Assembly (NCBI RefSeq): GCF_002843605.1
Contig: NZ_CP025263.1
Span: 3,191,501-3,255,500 of the forward strand
Origin: Pseudomonas sp. S09G 359
GTDB taxonomy: Bacteria > Pseudomonadota > Gammaproteobacteria > Pseudomonadales > Pseudomonadaceae
Direction: 5' to 3'
Length of the DNA stretch: 64,000 bases
Shown: piece by piece, positions 57,915-64,000 of the stretch
Layout: the number at the start of each line of letters is the position of its first letter
How positions within the stretch are numbered: position 1 is the first letter of the stretch
Notes under the pieces: generated by a model
What the model saw: the letters and a program-made list of their open reading frames with translations, nothing else
What the model was told of the DNA's origin: nothing
Database searches by the model: none
Position numbers and translations under genes: made by a program

Positions 57915-59579
57915 TCAGTGTTGTGCGGCTTTCTCCGCCCCCCAGCCGGTTTCGGCGCGCACGCTTTGCTGCTCGTAGGCATCCCGCTCGGTAGTTGTGC
58001 TCGGGCTGCGATCCAGGCAGGAAACGCCCCACGCGACGGCGAAGGCCAACGGCATCGAGAACAGGGCGGGGTAGTCGTACGGGAACAAGGCCTCGGGGTG
58101 ATGCAGTACCTTGACCCATACCCCCGGCGACAGCAGCACCAGCGCCAGGGAACTGACCAAACCGCTCAGCCCGCCCCACAGTGCGCCACGGCTGGTCAGG
58201 CCTTTCCAGTACATGGCCAGCAGCAGAATGGGAAAGTTTGACGAGGCCGCAATACCAAAGGCCAGCGCCACCAGGAACGCCACGTTCTGCCCCTTGAACA
58301 GAATACCCAACGCAACTGCCAGCACACCCAGGATCACGGTGGCCCAACGGCTGACACGCATTTCCTTGCCGCTGTCGGGTTTGCCCTTGCACAACACGTT
58401 GGCGTAGAGGTCATGGGAGATGGCGGACGCGCCGGCAAGCGCCAGGCCCGACACCACGGCCAGGATCGTCGCGAAGGCGACGGCGGCGAGGAAGCCGAAC
58501 ATCAAATCACCGCCCAAGGCTTGCGCCAGATGCATGATTGCCATGTTTACGCCGCCCACCAGTGGCCCGCCGATCACGCCTTGGTCGAAGTAGCTGGGGT
58601 CGGTGCCGACGATGCTGATGGCAGCGGTGCCGAGGATGCACACCAGGATAAAAAACAGACCGATCAAGCCATAGGCCACCAACACCGATTTGCGCGCCGC
58701 CTTGGCGTCCGGAACGGTGAAAAAACGCATCATGATATGCGGCAAACCGGCGATGCCGAACACCAGCCCCAGGGACAGGGAAATCATCGACACCGGGTCC
58801 GTGGCGATCTTCAACGGCCCGAGAATCAGCTGTCCGCTCTGGTGTGTCGCGACGGCGCTGTCAATCATGCGCTCCATGCTGAAGCCAAAGTGCTGGAATG
58901 CCAGCCCGGTCAGCAGGATGCCGCCACTGAGCAACAGCCCGGCCTTGATGATCTGCACCCAGGTGGTCGCCACCATGCCGCCGAAAGTGACGTACACCAC
59001 CATCAGCACACCGACGCAGACCACTGCAACTTCGTAGTCGAGGCCGAACAGCAAGTTGATCAATTGCCCGGCGCCGACCATCTGCACAATCAGGTAGAAG
59101 CATACGATGACGAACGAGCTGAACGCCGAAAACAAGCGAGTGGTAACCGGGTCGAGGCGATAGGCGATGATGTCGGCCAGGGTGTAGCGCCCCAGGTTGC
59201 GCAGACGCTCGGCCATCAGAAACATAATCAAGGGCCAGCCAAGAATCGCGCTGACCGAGTAAATCATGCCGTCAAAACCGGTTGAAAACACCATGCTCGA
59301 AACACCCAGCAGCACGGCGGCGGACATGTAGTCGCCGGCAATCGCAAAACCGTTTTGTACCCCGCTGATGCCGCCGCCGGCGGTATAGAAATCCGCCGCT
59401 GAGCGCGTTCGGCCCGCTGCCCAGTAGGTGATGCCGACAGTAGTCACGACGAAGGCCAGGAAAATCGCAATGGCAGTCATGTTGGGCTGGCGCGCCACGG
59501 CTTGGCTTGTTTGTGCCAGGACCGCAAAGCTGCACAGGCACAGCACCGCCGTGGCGAATAACAGGCTAGAGGCCTTCAT
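57915..59579 (-). CDS. actP: Acetate/cation symporter
   Basis: 554 aa. Sodium:solute symporter family of ActP type: after a cleaved or anchor N-terminal helix (MKASSLLFATAVLCLCSFAV), about 13 helices, with AADFYTAGGGISGVQNGFAI and GDYMSAAVLLGVSSMVF in the first part. It imports acetate and similar short acids with a cation. Start overlaps the yjcH stop by four bases (ATGA). No acs gene is adjacent here, so regulation with acetyl-CoA synthetase is not shown. Confidence 0.9.
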   Translation of the reverse strand: MKASSLLFATAVLCLCSFAVLAQTSQAVARQPNMTAIAIFLAFVVTTVGITYWAAGRTRSAADFYTAGGGISGVQNGFAIAGDYMSAAVLLGVSSMVFSTGFDGMIYSVSAILGWPLIMFLMAERLRNLGRYTLADIIAYRLDPVTTRLFSAFSSFVIVCFYLIVQMVGAGQLINLLFGLDYEVAVVCVGVLMVVYVTFGGMVATTWVQIIKAGLLLSGGILLTGLAFQHFGFSMERMIDSAVATHQSGQLILGPLKIATDPVSMISLSLGLVFGIAGLPHIMMRFFTVPDAKAARKSVLVAYGLIGLFFILVCILGTAAISIVGTDPSYFDQGVIGGPLVGGVNMAIMHLAQALGGDLMFGFLAAVAFATILAVVSGLALAGASAISHDLYANVLCKGKPDSGKEMRVSRWATVILGVLAVALGILFKGQNVAFLVALAFGIAASSNFPILLLAMYWKGLTSRGALWGGLSGLVSSLALVLLSPGVWVKVLHHPEALFPYDYPALFSMPLAFAVAWGVSCLDRSPSTTTERDAYEQQSVRAETGWGAEKAAQH

Positions 59580-59887
59580 GGTTGCACCTCCGACAGCAGC
59601 GCCCGGTTCAGCTTGTCGAACACGTGGTTGGCGCGAAACACATACAGCCCGGTCAAGAGCCAGGAGCCGACAATCAGGATGAGTGCCGACCAGATCCCCA
59701 CCGTGATGCCACCGCCCACAGGCACATGCAACAGGACATGGGGGAACCAGGACACCGCCGCGACAAACAGCGAATAAAGCCCTAATACAATGGCACTGAG
59801 GGTGAAGGTCAGGCGAGTGCGACGCCGGACCAGTTCGCGATAACGCGGGCTGCTGCGCAACGCCTGATAGGCAGGGTGCAATGACAT
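59576..59887 (-). CDS. yjcH: DUF485 membrane protein linked to ActP
   Basis: 103 aa. Typical YjcH: a cytoplasmic N-terminus (HPAYQALRSSPRYRELVRRR), two membrane helices (LSAIVLGLYSLFVAAVSWFP and GIWSALILIVGSWLLTGLYV) and a short tail. The gene is nearly always directly before actP and is translationally coupled to it. Role in symport is not defined. AAGGAG precedes the ATG. Confidence 0.92.
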   Translation of the reverse strand: MSLHPAYQALRSSPRYRELVRRRTRLTFTLSAIVLGLYSLFVAAVSWFPHVLLHVPVGGGITVGIWSALILIVGSWLLTGLYVFRANHVFDKLNRALLSEVQP

Positions 59888-60151
59888 GTTGAGCTCCTTG
59901 ATACCTTGATTGTTATTGGCTGGAGTTTTTTGTTATGGGGTTGCCGTGCTTGCGCACCGCGGGTGCTGCACTACGCCCCGCCGCGTTTCCATAACGCGTG
60001 GAGTGCGTGCCGGAATCAGCCTTGCAGGTGTGATGAGGACGTCATGTCCGGTGTAGGTGGCGTTAGCTTATCCAGTGCCTCACTGGCATTTAAATAACCC
60101 GATGCGCCGATTAACTTGCATAATCCGCCAGTTCATCGCGGCGCCTGCCCC

Positions 60152-60961
60152 TCAGGTTTTTCGCGGGCTGCACCAGCGCGTGGGGGAAAGGCCGAAGGCC
60201 TTCTTGAAGTGTCGGGTCATATGACTCTGGTCGAAGAAGCCGGCTTCGATCGACGCATCCGACAACCCTTGCCCGGCCTGGACCAGCGCCTTGACCCGGT
60301 CGAGGCGACGCAGCGTCAGGTAGCGATGGGGGCTGGTTCCGAAAAACTCGCGAAAGTCACTCGACAGGCTCCAACGGTCGCGCCCGGCGCAGTGAGCGAG
60401 GTCATCGAGGGTGATCGCCTGGTCGAGGTTGTCGTCGATGTATTCGCGTGCGATGGCAGCAGCCGCAAAGTGATGGGAAGCGCTGACAAGGCCGCTGTTG
60501 GCGACGCTGGCGAGGGTGATGACAAACGTGTAGAGCGCGTCATCCTCGGCCATGGAGTCCAGGTCGGCATCCAGTGTGTTGAGCAGTGCGTCGGCGGCCA
60601 CCGCCAATTGCTTATTCTGCGTGATACAGGCGCCGAAAAAGGGCAGGGCGCTGCCCTTGATGATGTCTTGAACCTGCGAAGGCGACACATACACGCCGCG
60701 ATAGTGGAAACCCGCGTCGGAGCCGGCGCAACCATCGTGTGATTCATCCGGGTGAATGATCATGGTTTCGCCGGGCAGGCACAGCTTGGATTCACCCCGA
60801 TAGTGAAAGCGATGTACGCCGGATAGCGTGCGCCCGATGGCGTAGGTATCGTGTCGGTGCGGATCAAACGCGTGCGAACCGAAGTAGGCTTCAAAACGCT
60901 CCACTTTGGAGGTTGGCGCTGCGTGTCTCACCCAGTCTTGTTGCGGTTGGTCGTTTTGCAT
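60152..60961 (-). CDS. AraC-family transcriptional regulator
   Basis: 269 aa. ATG 60961 (MQNDQPQQDWVRHAAPTSKV) is preferred; an upstream frame adds 18 weak residues. N-terminal cupin sensor (FDPHRHDTYAIGRTLSGVHR, MIIHPDESHDGC) and C-terminal double HTH (about 170-268; LDDLAHCAGRDRWSLSSDFR and DASIEAGFFDQSHMTRHFKK). It follows the thiolase gene on the same strand after 127 bp and precedes yjcH by about 265 bp. Candidate regulator of either neighbour. Confidence 0.87.
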   Translation of the reverse strand: MQNDQPQQDWVRHAAPTSKVERFEAYFGSHAFDPHRHDTYAIGRTLSGVHRFHYRGESKLCLPGETMIIHPDESHDGCAGSDAGFHYRGVYVSPSQVQDIIKGSALPFFGACITQNKQLAVAADALLNTLDADLDSMAEDDALYTFVITLASVANSGLVSASHHFAAAAIAREYIDDNLDQAITLDDLAHCAGRDRWSLSSDFREFFGTSPHRYLTLRRLDRVKALVQAGQGLSDASIEAGFFDQSHMTRHFKKAFGLSPTRWCSPRKT

Positions 60962-61088
60962 AGTGGCGCACCGAGGCAATACCGCTGTTCTCTGGCAGAG
61001 CATAAACAGAGGCATCGCCGTTTGGCTTGGACGTTTGTGGGTTTAACCTGGCCTGGCGGTTTTTGCGGGGCAAAAGCCGACCGGTGGG

Positions 61089-62273
61089 TTACATCCGCTC
61101 AAGAATGGCGGCAATCCCTTGGCCACCGCCAATGCACATGGTGACCAGGGCATAGCGCCCGCCACTGCGTTGCAGCTCATGGATCGCCTTGATTGCAATC
61201 ACTGCACCGGTCGCGCCCACCGGGTGCCCGAGGGAGATGCCCGAACCATTGATATTGACCTTGTCCGGGTCAAACTCCAGTTGCTGCGCCACGGCACAGG
61301 CCTGGGCCGCAAAGGCCTCATTCGACTCAATCACATCAATGTCCTGGATGCTCAAGCCGGCGCGCTTGAGGGCCAGGCGGGTGGCCGGAACCGGGCCTAT
61401 ACCCATGTAATCCGGATCGACACCGGCATGGGCATACGCGACTAGGCGCGCGAGGGGCTGCAGGTTGTGCTGTTGGATCGCAGTGGCGTCTGCCAGCACC
61501 ACAGCAGCCGCGCCGTCGTTGAGGCTTGAGGCATTGCCGGCGGTGACCGTTCCGCCTTTCTGAAACGCCGCATGCATTCGGCCCAGTTGTGCGAGGTCGA
61601 GATTGGCGCGCACGTTTTCATCGGTATCGAACAGCACCGTCTGGCGTTTGACTTGCACCTCAACCGGGACGATCTGCTCCTTGAATCGGCCTTCGCTTAC
61701 CGCGCGAGCAGCGCGTTCCTGGCTCTGCAGGGCCAGACAGTCCTGCATGTCACGGGTAATGCCATAGCGCTCGGCAATATTTTCGGCGGTCACGCCCATG
61801 TGCGTGCGCTTCCACGGGTCATGCAGGATGCCATTCATGTAATCCACGGCCTGGCTATCACCCAGGCGGCTGCCCCAGCGCAGGCCGGGCAGCAAGTAGG
61901 GGCCACGGCTCATGGACTCCGCGCCACCGGCTACGGCCACTGAATAATCCCCCAGCAGAATGCCCTGCGTTGCACTCAGGATGGCTTGCAGCCCGGAGCC
62001 ACACAGGCGATTGACGTTAAAGGCCGGGGTTTCCTGGGGTATCCCGGCACCCATCGCCGCGACTCTGGAGAGGTAGGCATCCCGGGGCTCGGTGGGCACC
62101 ACATTGCCCATGACAACGTGGCCGATAGGCTCGCCACCGATCCCGGCATGGATCAAGGCGCCTTTGACGGCGACGGTGGCCAGGTCAACCAGTGGCACAT
62201 CTTTCAGGCTGGCGCCAAAACTGCCGATGGCGGTACGCGCCGTGCCAACGAAGAACACATCTTTGTGGGCCAT
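61089..62273 (-). CDS. Acetyl-CoA C-acyltransferase (thiolase)
   Basis: 394 aa. ATG 62273 (MAHKDVFFVGTARTAIGSFG) follows GGGAG. Nucleophile Cys in NVNRLCGSGLQAI, then VIESNEAFAAQACAV, the catalytic His in GISLGHPVGATGAV and second Cys in TMCIGGGQGIA. It can condense or cleave acetyl-CoA and a 3-ketoacyl-CoA. Next to an acyl-CoA dehydrogenase and a hydroxyacyl-CoA hydrolase, a role in short branched acyl degradation is likely. Confidence 0.93.
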   Translation of the reverse strand: MAHKDVFFVGTARTAIGSFGASLKDVPLVDLATVAVKGALIHAGIGGEPIGHVVMGNVVPTEPRDAYLSRVAAMGAGIPQETPAFNVNRLCGSGLQAILSATQGILLGDYSVAVAGGAESMSRGPYLLPGLRWGSRLGDSQAVDYMNGILHDPWKRTHMGVTAENIAERYGITRDMQDCLALQSQERAARAVSEGRFKEQIVPVEVQVKRQTVLFDTDENVRANLDLAQLGRMHAAFQKGGTVTAGNASSLNDGAAAVVLADATAIQQHNLQPLARLVAYAHAGVDPDYMGIGPVPATRLALKRAGLSIQDIDVIESNEAFAAQACAVAQQLEFDPDKVNINGSGISLGHPVGATGAVIAIKAIHELQRSGGRYALVTMCIGGGQGIAAILERM

Positions 62274-62313
62274 GGAAGGCTCCCGTTTTGAGAAGTAAAG
62301 GTTCGAGGGGTAG

Positions 62314-63465
62314 TCAGATCGAGTAGTTCGCCAGCTCGCGGGCAATCAGCAACCGCTGGATTTCGCTGGAACCTTCGTAGATCTGAGTAATACGGGCATC
62401 GCGGTAATAGCGCTCCACCGGGTAATCCTCTAAGTAGCCATAACCGCCATGAATCTGGAGGGCTTTGGAGCACACGCGCTCTGCCATCTCCGAGGCAAAC
62501 AGCTTGGCCTGGGAGGCCTCGGACAGGCAGGGAAGGCCCGCGCTTTTCAGGCGTGCAGCGTGCAGGATCAACAAGCGTGCGGCATTGAGTTGTGTGTGCA
62601 TGTCGGCCAGCAAGTTGGCAATGCTCTGGTGCTCGTTGATCGGCTTGCCGAACTGCACGCGGTCGCGGGCATACACCAGTGCCGCCTCAAACGCCGCGCG
62701 GGCGATGCCCAGCGCTTGGGCGGCGATGCCGATGCGCCCGCCTTCCAGGTTGGACAGGGCAATCGACAAGCCCTTGCCCCGTGCGCCGAGCAGGTTGGCT
62801 TCGGGTATACGGCAATCGTTCAGGGTGACGGCGCAGGTATCGGAGGCGCGAATGCCCATCTTTTTCTCACTGCGCTCAACGCTGAAACCTGGGGTGTCAG
62901 TGGGTACCAGAAACGCCGACAGGCCTTTCTTGCCCAGCGCAGGGTCCGTGACCGCAAACACAATCGCCAGCTTGGCCCGCTTGCCGTTACTGACAAACTG
63001 CTTCGCGCCATTGAGCACCCAGTGCCCCTCATGCAGTTCTGCGCGGGTCCGCAGGTTATGCGCCTCTGAGCCGGCCTGGGGTTCGGTCAGGCAAAAGCAG
63101 CCGATGGTTTTGCCGCTGGCCAGATCCACCAGCCAATGATCCTTTTGGACCTGGCTGCCGTAGTTCAGGACCGGGCCGCAGCCCACCGAGTTGTGGATGC
63201 TCATCAGTGCCCCCACTGCACCATCGCCTGCGGATATTTCTTCCACGGCCAGGGCATAGGCCACGTAGTCGATGTAGGTGCCGCCCCATTCCTCGGGCAC
63301 GACCATCCCGAGCAGACCCAATTCGCCCATTTGAGCTACCAGGTCATCTGTGATCCAGCCGGCTTTCTCCATGGCTTCGGCCTGGGGGGCAATCTCGCCA
63401 CGAGCGAAATCGCGGGCCATGTCGCGGATCATGCGTTGTTCGTCGCTCAGTTCGAGATCGTGCAT
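62314..63465 (-). CDS. Acyl-CoA dehydrogenase
   Basis: 383 aa. Signatures [20 protein letters not shown] (FAD/substrate loop) and the helix [20 protein letters not shown] with the usual C-terminal [19 protein letters not shown]. The likely base is the Glu in QIYEGSS. It oxidises an acyl-CoA at the alpha-beta position with FAD. Isobutyryl-CoA dehydrogenase is plausible given the upstream hydrolase gene. GGAG precedes the ATG, which overlaps the end of that gene by 19 bp. Confidence 0.92.
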   Translation of the reverse strand: MHDLELSDEQRMIRDMARDFARGEIAPQAEAMEKAGWITDDLVAQMGELGLLGMVVPEEWGGTYIDYVAYALAVEEISAGDGAVGALMSIHNSVGCGPVLNYGSQVQKDHWLVDLASGKTIGCFCLTEPQAGSEAHNLRTRAELHEGHWVLNGAKQFVSNGKRAKLAIVFAVTDPALGKKGLSAFLVPTDTPGFSVERSEKKMGIRASDTCAVTLNDCRIPEANLLGARGKGLSIALSNLEGGRIGIAAQALGIARAAFEAALVYARDRVQFGKPINEHQSIANLLADMHTQLNAARLLILHAARLKSAGLPCLSEASQAKLFASEMAERVCSKALQIHGGYGYLEDYPVERYYRDARITQIYEGSSEIQRLLIARELANYSI

Positions 63466-64000
63466 GCCAGTGCTCCTGGGTAGCGGCGAGCAGCGCCGGG
63501 GGCGAAGTCGCAGAAAAAATCCTGCACCTGTGCAGGCTCAAGCTGGGCCAGGGTCGCCGGACGCCAGACAGGGGTTTTGTCCTTATCGATGAGCAGTGCG
63601 CGAACGCCTTCCATCAGGTCTCCCGCCGCGAACCACCGAAGGTTGAGTTGCAGCTCCTGGGCAAAACAATCGCTTAGAGACAGTTCGCGGCCACGGCGCA
63701 GCAGCTCAAGGGTGATGGCCATCGCCATAGGCGACCGGCTATTTAGGACATCGACCGTTTCTTCGGCCCAGTCCTGAAACTCCGGCGTCGTTTCTGCCTG
63801 GAGTGCTGCGTGAATCGACTGCACGTCTGGGTGCGAGAAGTGCTGATCAATGGCGGGCTGCATTGCCTTAAGCTCCGACCCAGGGAATTTATTGACACCC
63901 AGTGTGGCGATCAGCGACCGCAACGCTTGTCCGGGTTGCTGGGGCCAACTCATGTTGTTCAGGCAGTGATCCAGCTCCGCGATCTGCGTGCTGCTGATGC
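63447..64000 (-). CDS. 3-hydroxyisobutyryl-CoA hydrolase-like, C-terminal part
   Basis: The frame is open to the right edge, so the N-terminal crotonase core is missing. The visible end ([20 protein letters not shown], then [20 protein letters not shown] and [17 protein letters not shown]) is the C-terminal domain of 3-hydroxyisobutyryl-CoA hydrolases of valine breakdown; the [12 protein letters not shown] segment separates them from plain enoyl-CoA hydratases. Same transcript as the dehydrogenase and thiolase. Confidence 0.87.
   Translation of the reverse strand, partial: ISSTQIAELDHCLNNMSWPQQPGQALRSLIATLGVNKFPGSELKAMQPAIDQHFSHPDVQSIHAALQAETTPEFQDWAEETVDVLNSRSPMAMAITLELLRRGRELSLSDCFAQELQLNLRWFAAGDLMEGVRALLIDKDKTPVWRPATLAQLEPAQVQDFFCDFAPGAARRYPGALACTISN

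Noticed and set aside
57847..58392. N-terminal extension of the TetR gene
   Set aside because: Antisense to the symporter 3' end; TetR homology starts at MPVSERR.
58413..59285. 290-codon plus-strand frame
   Set aside because: Mirror of the actP gene; Gln/His-rich without any domain.

Overview
The window reads as chromosomal DNA of a Pseudomonas, most likely of the P. fluorescens group. The reasons are the moderately high G+C content, a complete gallate (gal) catabolic cluster of the P. putida type, many LysR/AraC regulators, MCPs and GGDEF/HD-GYP signalling genes, and OprD-type porins. No rRNA, intact tRNA or CRISPR array is present. This assignment is inference from gene content; no database was searched.

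Layout. (1) 1-2268: the tail of a hybrid sensor kinase (REC-Hpt) coupled to an HD-GYP response regulator. (2) 2265-6640: a patchy accessory stretch with a small two-gene module, a zinc-ribbon ORF in AT-rich DNA, a tRNA-Ser 3' scar with its terminator, a lipoprotein, four small unknown proteins and palindromic GGCCGATT repeats. (3) 6683-12565: SMP-30 lactonase, YdcZ transporter, amidohydrolase and a divergent LysR gene, then a nimT/nimR-like MFS-AraC pair. (4) 12620-23490: a signalling zone damaged by mobile DNA: an IS1182-family element, copies of a 322-bp dispersed repeat, a membrane diguanylate cyclase cut by an in-frame TAG, an intact MCP, a GAF-PAS-PAS hybrid kinase, and an MCP pseudogene with an in-frame TAG whose end is replaced by the repeat. 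(5) 23644-26461: small membrane protein, MaoC hydratase, extra panB, LysE exporter and divergent Lrp regulator.

(6) 26755-34022: one-strand cluster of two aldo/keto reductases, an exported flavodoxin, exported cupin and carboxymuconolactone-decarboxylase-like proteins, two exported alpha/beta hydrolases and a LysR gene. (7) 34272-38828: a dead LysR gene, then AraC - DUF1479 dioxygenase-like protein - orphan ABC sugar-binding protein. (8) 39063-46961: galT-galA-galP, galR, galBCD, enough to import gallate and convert it to pyruvate and oxaloacetate. (9) 46962-50123: a second tRNA-like scar, the third copy of the 322-bp repeat, a frameshifted small gene, a proteasome-beta-like domain fused to six membrane helices, and a truncated frameshifted DndC-like ATP-pyrophosphatase gene. 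(10) 50240-64000: acyl/acetate metabolism: CoA ligase, nitroreductase, AAHS transporter, AraC, GDSL autotransporter esterase, TetR, yjcH-actP, AraC, thiolase, acyl-CoA dehydrogenase and the end of a 3-hydroxyisobutyryl-CoA hydrolase.

The most unusual item is the Ntn-hydrolase/six-helix membrane fusion at 48556-49716, next to a DndC-like remnant in island-like DNA. The 322-bp repeat ties together three separate damaged places (14.3, 23.3 and 47.9 kb).
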